Origin: CAXMST01 sp963712765
Lineage (GTDB): Bacteria > Actinomycetota > Thermoleophilia > Solirubrobacterales > 70-9
Direction: 5' to 3'
DNA: 64,000 bases
NCBI GenBank assembly: GCA_963712765.1
Contig: CAVQIX010000004.1
Coordinates: 496,001 to 560,000 of the forward strand
In this document: one piece after another, positions 36,692 through 49,139 of the stretch
How the letters are laid out: every line of letters begins with the position of its first letter
How positions within the stretch are numbered: position 1 is the stretch's first letter
Notes under the pieces: generated by a model
What the model was told of the DNA's origin: nothing
The model's input: the letters and a program-made list of their open reading frames with translations, nothing else
The model's database searches: none
Position numbers and translations under genes: made by a program

Positions 36692-37849
36692 ATGGCGCAG
36701 CGAATCGCGGTCGGGCTCTCGGACACGGCGAACACGGCCGAGGCATTCGCAGAGGCGGCCGAGCTGGCGCGCTCCGGTCTCGGAGGAGGCGCCGATCTCT
36801 GCGTCGCTTTCGTCGGCGCCCACCACCTGCCCGAGCTCGACGTTGCGCTGGCCGAGATCGGCGATCGAATCGACCCGGGCGCCCTGATCGGCTGCGGAGC
36901 GGCCGGCGTGATCGGCTCGCGCCGGGAGGTCGAGTCCGGCCCCGGCGCGGTCGTCTGGGCCGCCGAGCTGCCGGGCGCCTCGATCGAGACCTTCGAGATC
37001 GATGGGGGCCCCGGCACCGACCCGGATCTGCTCACCGGTCTCCCGGAGCCGGGATCGGCCACCGACGCCCTCCTACTGCTCTGCGATCCTGGCCGCTCGG
37101 CGCCGGACTCGGTTCTGAGCAGGTTCAACGAAGGGTGGCCCGGCACGCCGGTTCTCGGCGGGCTGGCCAGCGCCGCTGTCGACGGCAGCGCCGTCCTGCT
37201 CCGCAACGGCAACGCCACGGGGGCCGGAGCGGTCGGCTGCTCACTCAGCGGCGTCGATCTGACCCCCTGCGTCTCCCAGGGGGCGACCCCCGTCGGCCCG
37301 GAGATGACGATCACCGAGGGAGGTGGCAACGTGATCCGCGAGCTCGCCTCCAAGCCCGCGCTCGAGCGCCTCGGAGAGGTCATCGGCGGGCTCGACTCCG
37401 AGCAGCGCGAGCAGGCTTCGGGCGGTCTGCTGCTCGGAATCGTGATTGACGAGAACCAGCCCGAGCACGAACGCGGCGACTTCCTGGTCCGCCCGATCGC
37501 CGGCGCCGACCGCGATTCCGGCGCGATCGTGATCGGCGAGGACATCCGCGTCGGTCAGACCCTCCGCCTCCACGTTCGCGACGCGGCCTCCGCCGACGCC
37601 GATCTCCGGGAGGCGCTCTCGCTCCAGAGCGGGGCCCTTGGAGGGCGGGAGGCCGCCGGCGCGCTGATCTTCACCTGCAACGGCCGCGGCCGCGGGATGT
37701 TCGGCGTCTCCGACCACGACGCCGAGGCGGTCGACGACGCTCTCGACGCTCCGGCAGGCGGGTTCTTCTGCGCCGGTGAGATCGGCCCCGTCGGCGGTCG
37801 CAACTTCCTCCACGGGTTCACCGCAACCCTTGCCGTGTTCGCGGGCTGA
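36692..37849 (+). CDS. FIST N- and C-domain sensor protein
   Basis: 385 aa. FIST-N at about 1-200 (CVAFVGAHHLPELDVALAEIGDRI, LIGCGAAGVIG, LLCDPGRSAPDSVL, PVLGGLASAA) and FIST-C at about 215-385 (LGEVIGGLDSEQRE, FLVRPIAGADRDSG, ALIFTCNGRGRGMFG, GFFCAGEIGPVGGRNFLHGFTATLAVF). FIST domains bind small ligands, probably amino acids, and usually sit with signalling domains; here it stands alone, cytoplasmic, so an output partner is unknown. Monocistronic. Confidence 0.88.
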   Translation: MAQRIAVGLSDTANTAEAFAEAAELARSGLGGGADLCVAFVGAHHLPELDVALAEIGDRIDPGALIGCGAAGVIGSRREVESGPGAVVWAAELPGASIETFEIDGGPGTDPDLLTGLPEPGSATDALLLLCDPGRSAPDSVLSRFNEGWPGTPVLGGLASAAVDGSAVLLRNGNATGAGAVGCSLSGVDLTPCVSQGATPVGPEMTITEGGGNVIRELASKPALERLGEVIGGLDSEQREQASGGLLLGIVIDENQPEHERGDFLVRPIAGADRDSGAIVIGEDIRVGQTLRLHVRDAASADADLREALSLQSGALGGREAAGALIFTCNGRGRGMFGVSDHDAEAVDDALDAPAGGFFCAGEIGPVGGRNFLHGFTATLAVFAG

Positions 37850-37888
37850 GGGGTCCGCTCGGGCGCTCTGAGCCACCGCCGGAGCGAA

Positions 37889-37894
37889 TACCCT
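37889..37894 (+). promoter_or_regulatory. -10 box, leaderless promoter of nadC-kinase unit
   Basis: TACCCT ending 6 bases before the ATG at 37901. Confidence 0.5.
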
Positions 37895-37900
37895 GCTTCC

Positions 37901-38752
37901 ATGAGCGATCCGAACGAGCTCGGAGCACTCGTCGCCCGAGCGCTGGCCGAGGATCTCGGCGACGGCGACCTCACCGCGGAGGCGACGGTTCCGGCCGTGG
38001 CTCGCGCACGGGCTCGCATCCTCCAGAAAGAGCCGGGCGTCGTCTTCGGCTTCGAGGCGGCTCGCGAGGTCTTCCGCCAGACCGGGGCAGGAGATCTGGA
38101 GATGTTGATGATCGAGGGTCAATGGCGTAACGCCGTTCCCGCGGAGGTTGCGTTCGTCAGTGGCCCGGCGCGGGCGCTACTCGGGGCCGAGCGAGTGGCC
38201 CTGAACCTGCTCGGCCACCTGAGCGGGGTTGCCACGCTGACGGCCCGCTTTGTCGAGGCCGCCCGCGCCGGCTCACCCTCCGTCTCGATTCTCGACACCC
38301 GCAAGACGACCCCCGGCCTTCGCGCCATGGAGAAGGCGGCAGTCAGGGCGGGCGGTGGTCGCAACCATCGCATGGGTCTCTATGACGCGATCCTGATCAA
38401 GGAGAACCACATCGCCCTCGGTGGCGGGCTCGGCCCGGCGGTGGCCGCGGCCCGCGAGGCCCAGCCGGAGCTACCGATCGAGGTCGAGTGCCGCGACCTC
38501 GCCGAGGTCGATGCGGCGCTGGAGGCCGGGGCGGACAGACTCCTGCTCGACAACATGGACTCAGCCGCCCTGAGGGTCGCTGTCTCGGCCCGAGACGGCG
38601 GCGGGTCTGCCGCGAAGCTCGAGGCCTCCGGCGGGGTCAGCCTCGAGACTGTCGCTGAGATCGCCGCCACGGGCGTCGACCTGATCTCGATCGGGGCCGT
38701 GACGCATTCTGCCCCGGCGCTCGACCTGTCGATGCTCCTGGAGCCGGCGTGA
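37901..38752 (+). CDS. nadC: quinolinate phosphoribosyltransferase (decarboxylating)
   Basis: 283 aa. Makes nicotinate mononucleotide from quinolinate and PRPP. Signatures: ALAEDLGDGDLTAEATVP at the start, LNLLGHLSGVATLTARFVEAA, LDTRKTTPGLRAMEKAAVRAGGGRNHR, LYDAILIKENHI, EVECRDLAEVDAAL, DRLLLDNMD and ASGGVSLETVAEIAATGVDLISIGAVTHS. The upstream enzyme nadA is 11 kb away and no nadB is visible. Overlaps the kinase gene by 4 bases (GTGA). Confidence 0.96.
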   Translation: MSDPNELGALVARALAEDLGDGDLTAEATVPAVARARARILQKEPGVVFGFEAAREVFRQTGAGDLEMLMIEGQWRNAVPAEVAFVSGPARALLGAERVALNLLGHLSGVATLTARFVEAARAGSPSVSILDTRKTTPGLRAMEKAAVRAGGGRNHRMGLYDAILIKENHIALGGGLGPAVAAAREAQPELPIEVECRDLAEVDAALEAGADRLLLDNMDSAALRVAVSARDGGGSAAKLEASGGVSLETVAEIAATGVDLISIGAVTHSAPALDLSMLLEPA

Positions 38753-40689
38753 GCCAGGGCGACCTCGGTCCGGGCTCCGAGTTCGCCGGCCATCGGATCG
38801 ACGCCGAGCTCGGCCGCGGCGGTATGGGCGTGGTCTACCTCGCCCGCCATCTCGCCCTGGATCGGCTGCGAGCGCTCAAGGTCCTCGCCCCCGAGCTCTC
38901 AGCCGACCGCACCTTCGCCGAGCGGTTCCGGCGCGAATCCAGGCTCGCCGCCGCGATCGAACATCCGAACGTGGTCACGATCCACCACGCCGGCGAGGAG
39001 CGGGGCCGCCTGTATCTGGCGATGAGCTACATCGAGGGCACCGATCTGCACCGGGTCATCGAAGCTGGGCCGGTCGATCCGGCACGGGTCGGGGCGATGG
39101 TGGGCGGGGTGGGTGACGCGCTCGACGCAGCTCACGCGCACGGGCTGATCCATCGCGACGTCAAGCCGGCCAACATCCTGATCGGCGAGCGGCCCGGCGA
39201 GGGCGAGGTAGCGTTCCTGACCGACTTCGGGATCAGCAAGCTCGCCGTCGCAACCGATGCCGAGGCTGCGACGGAGGCCGCCCTGACGAGCACCGGCGCC
39301 GTGCTCGGAACGACCGACTACATCAGCCCCGAGCAGATCGAGGGCAAGCAGCTGACCGGAGCCGCCGACACCTACGCCCTGGCCTGTGTCGCCTTCCACG
39401 CGCTCACCGGCGAGCCACCCTTCCGGCGCGAGACCCAGATCGCGACGATGATGGCCCACGCCCGGGCCGAGCGGCCCTCCGCGTCCGGGCTGCGTGGCGA
39501 TCTGCCGCCGGAGGTCGATCGCGTCCTCGCCGAGGGGATGGCTATCGACCCGGCTGATCGGCCCGCGACAGCCGCCGCGTTCGTTGCTCGGATGGCCGAC
39601 GCCATCGGGGGCGTGGTCCCCGCCGACTTCCGCGCTCAGCCGACCGGGGCGCCGGCGACGGGCGCCGGAGCGCCTGCCGACCGTGCTTGGAGTCGCGGCC
39701 GTCTGGCTCTGGCGGGGCTCCTGGCGTTGGTGGCCGCCGCTGCTGTTGCGGCGTTAGTACTCGGCGGAGACGACGGGCCGACAGCGTCGACCACCGGCGG
39801 TGCACCCGGCCCGGCCCCGGTTCAGCTCGAGCGGGTCAAGGCCGTGGCGACGATCCCGACCGGCGCGGCGACGCTCGGAGTCTCGGCCGGGAAGCTCGAG
39901 GTCTGGGCGGCGAGCCGCGACGACGGACGAATCTCGGGAATCGCGCCCGATTCCGAGGGGATCGCGATCGGACCGCTCCCACTCGCCGGCGCCTCGGCCA
40001 TCGCAACCGGACACGATGCGATCTGGGTGGTGGCCGACGGGCTGCTGGTTCGCCTCGACCCCGCGGAGGGCGGCAGCCGGCTGACGGTGCCGGGTATCAC
40101 GGACGCCGTCGATGTCGCGACCGACGATGCGTGGGTCTGGGTGACGCAGGCGGCCGCGCCGGGCGCTGCAGCGGGCGAACTCGTGCGGGTGGATCCCAGT
40201 ACCAACTCGCGCTCAGGCGATGCGCCTGTCGGCGCCGATCCCCGGGCGGTCGCGACGGGCGCGGGCTCGGTCTGGGTCGCCAATGCCGAAGCGGCCACCG
40301 TGACGCGGGTCGATCCCGGTGACGTCACGCCCGTCGGGCGGCCGATCCCCGCCGGGTCCCGGCCGACCAACATCGCGGTTGGTGCGGGCTCGGTCTGGGT
40401 CACCGATGTCACCAACTCGGAGCTGCTGCGGATCGATCCCAGCTCCGATGCCGTCGTGGGGGACCCGATCGGGACCGGCTCACGTCCGCGCGGCGTCGCC
40501 GTCGGCTTCGGCTCGGTCTGGGTCGCGAACGGCGAGGACAACACCGTCTGGGAGTTCGACCCCCGCAGCGGTGAGCAGGTCGGTCAGATCCACAAGGTCG
40601 GCAGGGAGCCGGCCGACATCGACACTGGCTTCAGCGCGGTCTGGACCGCCAACGACGCAGGCGGCAGCATCAGCCGCATCGACCCCTAA
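38749..40689 (+). CDS. PknB-type Ser/Thr kinase with extracellular beta-propeller sensor
   Basis: 646 aa, GTG start overlapping the nadC stop. Kinase domain at about 10-285: glycine loop GRGGMG (22-27), Lys44, HRDVKPAN (135-142), DFG (159-161) and activation loop ending TDYISPEQIEG, all catalytic residues present. One transmembrane helix at about 315-335, then an extracellular domain of repeats with GAGSVWVANAEAATVTRVDP or GFGSVWVANGEDNTVWEFDP, as in YVTN/virginiamycin-B-lyase-type propellers, where other PknB proteins carry PASTA. Likely senses a wall or external ligand and phosphorylates Thr targets. Convergent with an FHA regulator. Confidence 0.92.
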   Translation: MSQGDLGPGSEFAGHRIDAELGRGGMGVVYLARHLALDRLRALKVLAPELSADRTFAERFRRESRLAAAIEHPNVVTIHHAGEERGRLYLAMSYIEGTDLHRVIEAGPVDPARVGAMVGGVGDALDAAHAHGLIHRDVKPANILIGERPGEGEVAFLTDFGISKLAVATDAEAATEAALTSTGAVLGTTDYISPEQIEGKQLTGAADTYALACVAFHALTGEPPFRRETQIATMMAHARAERPSASGLRGDLPPEVDRVLAEGMAIDPADRPATAAAFVARMADAIGGVVPADFRAQPTGAPATGAGAPADRAWSRGRLALAGLLALVAAAAVAALVLGGDDGPTASTTGGAPGPAPVQLERVKAVATIPTGAATLGVSAGKLEVWAASRDDGRISGIAPDSEGIAIGPLPLAGASAIATGHDAIWVVADGLLVRLDPAEGGSRLTVPGITDAVDVATDDAWVWVTQAAAPGAAAGELVRVDPSTNSRSGDAPVGADPRAVATGAGSVWVANAEAATVTRVDPGDVTPVGRPIPAGSRPTNIAVGAGSVWVTDVTNSELLRIDPSSDAVVGDPIGTGSRPRGVAVGFGSVWVANGEDNTVWEFDPRSGEQVGQIHKVGREPADIDTGFSAVWTANDAGGSISRIDP

Positions 40690-40720
40690 GGGTCCCCGGG
40701 AGTCCATTCGGGCCGCCTGA

Positions 40721-41404
40721 TCAGAGGTCGCTGGGGCGGACGGCCCCGGCGGCGAGCGCCTCCTCGGCGAGCTTGACCCGCTTCTGGTTCTGCGGCAGGT
40801 CGCCGACCCCGAACTTCTCGAACAGCACGCGCATGTGGCCCTTGACGGCGTCGACCGAGAGGAACAGCCGCTCACCGATCTCCCTGTTGGTCGCGGGCGT
40901 GGCGAAGGACTCGCCGCCGCCGAACGGACGGCAGAGCTCGACCAGCACCTTGCGCTGGGTCTCGGTCAGCTCTCGGGCCGAAGTCGCGCCGCCGGACATC
41001 CGCGTCGGCTCGGGCCGCTCCGACCCCTCCGACCGGGGCTGGCGGAACAGGAGTCCCGTGCCGCCGATCGTGATCAGATCCCGGTCGCCCAGCCGTCGCC
41101 GCGAGCTTACCCGCTCCCCCTCCACGAAGGTCCCATTGGTCGAGAGCCCGTCGTCGGCGATCACCCAGGAATCCCCGACCCTAACGAGCTCGGCGTGGAC
41201 CCGCGAGACGTCGGGATCACCCTCGAGGTCGATGTCGACCGCCTCGCCACGGCCGATCGTGAGGCGGTCGGCATCGAGGGCGAGCAGGCGCTGCTCGCCG
41301 TCGGTGTGTCGCCAGACCAGGAACGGCGTCCCCGCGCCCTCGGCCTCGATCTGGGCCTTGAGCTCGACCGCCGACTGCGCTGCCGTGGGGTTCGGGTGAG
41401 CCAT
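40721..41404 (-). CDS. FHA domain protein with C-terminal LuxR-type HTH
   Basis: 227 aa from the ATG at 41404 (TACCCT 7 bases upstream; an earlier ATG at 41449 would overlap the next gene). FHA domain at about 40-125 with the phosphothreonine pocket residues visible: IGRG (50-53), SRVH (67-70) and STNGTFV (88-94). Residues about 145-215 form a LuxR/GerE-type HTH (NREIGERLFLSVDAVKGHMRVLFEKFGV). It should bind a phosphothreonine partner and DNA. The 3'-facing kinase gene is the natural partner. Confidence 0.88.
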   Translation of the reverse strand: MAHPNPTAAQSAVELKAQIEAEGAGTPFLVWRHTDGEQRLLALDADRLTIGRGEAVDIDLEGDPDVSRVHAELVRVGDSWVIADDGLSTNGTFVEGERVSSRRRLGDRDLITIGGTGLLFRQPRSEGSERPEPTRMSGGATSARELTETQRKVLVELCRPFGGGESFATPATNREIGERLFLSVDAVKGHMRVLFEKFGVGDLPQNQKRVKLAEEALAAGAVRPSDL

Positions 41405-41411
41405 GACGGCG

Positions 41412-41417
41412 AGGGTA
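41412..41417 (-). promoter_or_regulatory. -10 box, leaderless promoter of FHA-HTH gene
   Basis: TACCCT on the minus strand, 7 bases before the ATG at 41404. Confidence 0.5.
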
Positions 41418-41426
41418 GACGCGACC

Positions 41427-42269
41427 TCAGTCGCTCGTCTCGGGCTCATCCAGGAGTCCGTAGTCGCGGACCGCTCGCTGTTCTCGGACGACCGCCTCGC
41501 GAGGGCTGCGCATCGCGAGGAGAACCCGCGCCCTCTCGATCCGTTCGAGTTGCTCGCGCAGGAACTCCGCGGACTCGAGGTGCTCCATGGCGAGTCGCAA
41601 GGAGGGGGAGGTCTCGAGGCGGGCCGCCGTCGCGAGCGCGGCCAGTCCGTGCCATCCGGGCACCATGACGAGCGCCGCTCCCTCTCCGGCCTCGGCCGAG
41701 AAGTCCTCTATCGCGGTCAGCACACCGTTGCGGGGGCCGCCCTCGCGGGTCGCGTTCCAATTTGAGGCGTTTACCCCCGGCGCACCGAGCCTGGCCCTGC
41801 CTGGCAGGACCCCTGCGCGGGCCGCATCATGTCTGGCTTCCTTCGGGAGCGACCCGGGGTCGTAGTACATGTCGCGCCGCCCGTAGGGCCATCCGACATC
41901 GTGGGCGATCACCAGCGGCATCGGCGCCCGATCGGCCCGGGCCCGCCCCGCGAGGAGACCGAGCTCGGCATGGACGGTGTGCCAGTTGTGGTCGCCGTCG
42001 ATAAGGGCCGCGTCGAGTTCCCCGAGCCGGCCGAGCACGTTCACGCTTCGGTCGCGATGAAAACGGAAGCGCCCGCTGTGCTCGAGCTCCCAGCGACCGG
42101 CGTCGAAGCGGGGCTCGGGGTCGATCGCTTCGACCACGCCCCCGACCCGAGCGGCCCGTTCGAGCAGGAGGCGGGTGGTCCGGCCCTGCTCGGAGCCGAC
42201 CTCGACCACCCGCCGGGCATCGGCTGCGTCCAGCAGCGGCGCGATCGCGTGCTCCCAGAACGGCCACAT
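41427..42269 (-). CDS. class I SAM-dependent methyltransferase (Methyltransf_24-like)
   Basis: 280 aa. RVVEVGSEQGRTTRLLLERA is the SAM-binding glycine loop; VEAIDPEPRFD follows at motif II; LDAALIDGDHNWHTVHAELGLL and IAHDVGWPYGRRD match the cephalosporin-hydroxylase/Methyltransf_24 group, often found in glycan and lipid clusters. A helical C-terminal 90 residues looks non-catalytic. Overlaps the upstream glycosyltransferase stop by one base, so the two are co-translated; a surface-glycan role is likely by context. Confidence 0.78.
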   Translation of the reverse strand: MWPFWEHAIAPLLDAADARRVVEVGSEQGRTTRLLLERAARVGGVVEAIDPEPRFDAGRWELEHSGRFRFHRDRSVNVLGRLGELDAALIDGDHNWHTVHAELGLLAGRARADRAPMPLVIAHDVGWPYGRRDMYYDPGSLPKEARHDAARAGVLPGRARLGAPGVNASNWNATREGGPRNGVLTAIEDFSAEAGEGAALVMVPGWHGLAALATAARLETSPSLRLAMEHLESAEFLREQLERIERARVLLAMRSPREAVVREQRAVRDYGLLDEPETSD

Positions 42270-43495
42270 CAGGCCGATCCGTTCCCATTTGCAACGCCCT
42301 CGTAGAAGTCAGCCATGCGCGGGAAGGTGACCTCAAGCGCATATCGCCCATGCACGGCCTCCATTCCAGCTCGCCCGACGGTCTCCCGGTGTCGACTCGG
42401 ATCCTCGAGCACCTCGAGGGCCTTCTCGGCGAATCCCACATGGTCGAAGAAGTCGATCAGGTAGCCGGTCTCCCCGTCGCTGATCACCTCGCGCACCGGC
42501 TCGGTGTCGGAGCCGAGCATCGTGGCGCCGCACGCCATCGCGTTGAGGCAGGACCAACTGAGCACGAACGGCACGGTCAGATAGAAGTGCAGGTCGCTGA
42601 GGCTGAGCAGCTTCGAGAGTTGCTGCGGAGCGACGTTGCCGACGAAGTGGATCCGGTCCAGGTCGTAGTCGTCCTGGCTGAGCACGTGATCCTTGAAGCT
42701 CTTGCCGCCGGTGTGGCGGAGATCGCCGCCGTAGGCGACCCGGTCGGAGCCGACGACGACGAATCGGACATCGTCGCGGGCGTCGCAGATCCGCTTCACC
42801 GCCTTCATGAAGACGTCGAAGCCCCGCATCATCTCGAGCCCCCGCGAAACGTAGGTGACCAGGCGCTCACCCTCGGCGAGCTGGAGGTTCCCGATGCGGC
42901 GATCGGGCACCTCCCGGGGCCGCCAGATATCTGTGTCGATCCCGTCATGGATCACCCGCAGCTTGCCCCGATAGGCCTCCGGCATCAGCTCGTGCTGGTA
43001 GTCGGTCGGGTTGTATCCGGCATCGCAGTACTCGAGGTCGAGCAGAATCATCGCGTTGCGAGCCGGGCTGCGGAGGCGGTCGATCTCGCTGACCGGGATC
43101 TCCGGCCGGAAGTCGAGATCGGAGTCGCGCGGGCGGTAGAAGTACTCGAAATAGTTGATCACCTTCGCATCCGGGTACAGCTCCCGCAGGAAGAGAGTTG
43201 AGCCCCAGCCGGAGTGGCCGACGATCAGGTCCGGCTTGACTGCGGCGGATACGGGCTTCAGCGCCTCGTAGACGCCGGCGGCGTGCCAGACTCCGTTCTC
43301 GAAAGTCCGGGCGAGGTAGTGGGTCTTCTCGGTCGCGGCCCCTCGCGGTCGGTACTGGATGTTGTTCACCCCGCCGGCGGTACCGGGCGGCTTCTCGCTG
43401 ACGAAGGTTGCCGTCCAGTCTCTCTCTTCGACCCCACGGGCGCCGATGTGGCCGAACTGGGCCGGGAAGTTCTTGTGGACGAAGAGGACGTGCAC
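42269..43495 (-). CDS. family 4 glycosyltransferase
   Basis: 408 aa from the GTG at 43495, confirmed by TAGGAT 7 bases upstream; a longer reading to 43540 would run into that box. GT-B fold: VHVLFVHKNFPAQFGHIG at the N-terminus, a central LVTYVSRGLEMMRGFDVFMKA-type segment (start of C-domain), FVVVGSDRVAYGG, and SWSCLNAMACGATMLGSDTEPVREVI in the donor site. The usual EX7E motif region is present as ACGATMLGSDTEPVREVI. Adds an NDP-sugar to an unknown acceptor; paired with a methyltransferase. Confidence 0.88.
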   Translation of the reverse strand: MHVLFVHKNFPAQFGHIGARGVEERDWTATFVSEKPPGTAGGVNNIQYRPRGAATEKTHYLARTFENGVWHAAGVYEALKPVSAAVKPDLIVGHSGWGSTLFLRELYPDAKVINYFEYFYRPRDSDLDFRPEIPVSEIDRLRSPARNAMILLDLEYCDAGYNPTDYQHELMPEAYRGKLRVIHDGIDTDIWRPREVPDRRIGNLQLAEGERLVTYVSRGLEMMRGFDVFMKAVKRICDARDDVRFVVVGSDRVAYGGDLRHTGGKSFKDHVLSQDDYDLDRIHFVGNVAPQQLSKLLSLSDLHFYLTVPFVLSWSCLNAMACGATMLGSDTEPVREVISDGETGYLIDFFDHVGFAEKALEVLEDPSRHRETVGRAGMEAVHGRYALEVTFPRMADFYEGVANGNGSA

Positions 43496-43502
43496 AGGGC
43501 TG

Positions 43503-43508
43503 ATCCTA
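43503..43508 (-). promoter_or_regulatory. -10 box, leaderless promoter of glycosyltransferase-methyltransferase unit
   Basis: TAGGAT on the minus strand, 7 bases before the GTG at 43495; decides that start. Confidence 0.55.
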
Positions 43509-43614
43509 TGGCGGCCCGACGAAGATGAGCGCGAGAGCATCGGGTTGGGTAGGCTGGTGTGGCGGTGGGGTTCGAAGGAGTGACAGAGTTCGTCGGCGGT
43601 TCGCGAGGTGCGTC

Positions 43615-48159
<4,545 letters not shown>

Positions 48160-48166
48160 CCGGGGC

Positions 48167-49024
48167 CTACTTCAGCAGCCGCGACAGCCGCCGATCGGCG
48201 AAGCGCTTGCCGCCGTTCTGCTCGGCCGGGCAATAGCAGGTGATGTGCTCGGAGTAGTGGATCGCGGCGATCTCATCGCCGCAGCGCGGGCAGGCTTCAC
48301 CCTCGCGGCGGTGGACCTGCAGGGGCATCGGCATCTTGTCGGGGATCGACTCGCCGATGACCTCCTCGTAGTGGTCGATCGCCGAATCGAGCACGGAGAG
48401 GGCTGCGTGCAGGCGGGTGACCTGGCCGGGGTCGAGCTCGGAGCCCTTCTTGAACGGTGAGAGCCTCGCCTCCCAGAGCACCTCGTCCACCCAGGAGCGA
48501 CCGATGCCGGAGATCGTGCGCTGGTCACGCAGCATCGGGTGCAGGTGGCGGGGCTGATCGAGCGCCTCGGCCAGGACCCTCTCGCCCGGCGCCGGCCATG
48601 CCGCCGGGCCGAGCGTCGCGACCATCTCCTCCTCGTCGATCTGCTCCGGCTCCATCAGCTTCACCCAAGCGCGCTGCTTGGTCCCGAACTCGCGCAGCCG
48701 CAGCTCGCGCTCACCATCGATCCGGATCAGGATCCGGGAGCGCTTGTCGCGCAGGGACGCCCGCTTGTCGAAGAGCTGCAGCCGGCCCGCCGACATCATG
48801 TGGACCAGCAGAGAGAGCCGCTCGGCGCCCTTGTCGAACTCGACGATCGGCATCTTTGCGATCCGTCGCACCCCGGTCACCTTCGCCCCCGTGATCGCCT
48901 CCAGCGGCGGCTTGACGCTCTTCAGCGCCACCATTCCCGGCGCCATCGTCGACTCCACGACCGCTCCTCGCAGAGCCTCGTCCAGTCGCCTGGCGGTGAT
49001 CTCGACCTCGGGCAGTTCCGGCAT
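48167..49024 (-). CDS. mutM: Fpg/Nei family DNA glycosylase
   Basis: 285 aa. Starts MPELPEVE, giving the catalytic Pro2 and Glu3; Lys57 is in place (IAKMPIVEF); the H2TH region reads SGIGRSWVDEVLWEARLSP; the zinc finger is CPRC...ITCYCPAEQ. The last Cys of the usual CX2C-X16-CX2C finger is Glu, with an extra Cys two residues earlier, so metal binding may differ. Removes oxidised bases by beta/delta elimination. Could be a Nei-type member instead of MutM. Divergent from nadA; its stop is 8 bases from the RTX stop. Confidence 0.9.
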   Translation of the reverse strand: MPELPEVEITARRLDEALRGAVVESTMAPGMVALKSVKPPLEAITGAKVTGVRRIAKMPIVEFDKGAERLSLLVHMMSAGRLQLFDKRASLRDKRSRILIRIDGERELRLREFGTKQRAWVKLMEPEQIDEEEMVATLGPAAWPAPGERVLAEALDQPRHLHPMLRDQRTISGIGRSWVDEVLWEARLSPFKKGSELDPGQVTRLHAALSVLDSAIDHYEEVIGESIPDKMPMPLQVHRREGEACPRCGDEIAAIHYSEHITCYCPAEQNGGKRFADRRLSRLLK

Positions 49025-49032
49025 CGCAGCTG

Positions 49033-49038
49033 AGAGTA
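49033..49038 (-). promoter_or_regulatory. -10 box, leaderless promoter of Fpg/Nei gene
   Basis: TACTCT on the minus strand, 8 bases before the ATG at 49024. Confidence 0.5.
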
Positions 49039-49053
49039 GTCACCGGAGAGCGC

Positions 49054-49059
49054 TAAACT
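49054..49059 (+). promoter_or_regulatory. candidate -10 box of nadA, long leader
   Basis: TAAACT; predicted transcript start near 49066, so a leader of about 74 nt, exceptional among these genes. Confidence 0.45.
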
Positions 49060-49072
49060 GCAAACCAGTTCA

Positions 49073-49133
49073 TTCGCCCGTCCGAGTTCGGCTGGCGAAC
49101 ATACGAAGTCGACTCTCCCGTCACCATCGGGAG
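49073..49133 (+). promoter_or_regulatory. structured nadA leader with paired Shine-Dalgarno (candidate cis-regulatory RNA)
   Basis: Stem 1: TTCGCC (49073-49078) with GGCGAA (49094-49099), enclosing CCGAGTTCGG. Stem 2: CTCTCCCG (49113-49120) with CGGGAGGG (49128-49135), loop TCACCAT, eight pairs counting one G-U. The 3' arm is the Shine-Dalgarno of nadA (GGGAGGGGG, 49129-49137), so stem 2 would block translation. Ligand or protein unknown. Confidence 0.5.
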
Positions 49134-49139
49134 GGGGAA

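Noticed and set aside
43525..43614. N-terminal extension of the RTX protein to the ATG at 43525
   Set aside because: Codons such as AGA, GCA, GTA, TGT and AGT are unlike the rest of the genome, and the stretch overlaps promoter territory of the divergent glycosyltransferase.
49073..49133. Known NAD+-I (nadA motif) riboswitch
   Set aside because: The leader is too short for the tandem-domain motif and I cannot see its conserved core; kept only as an undescribed candidate.
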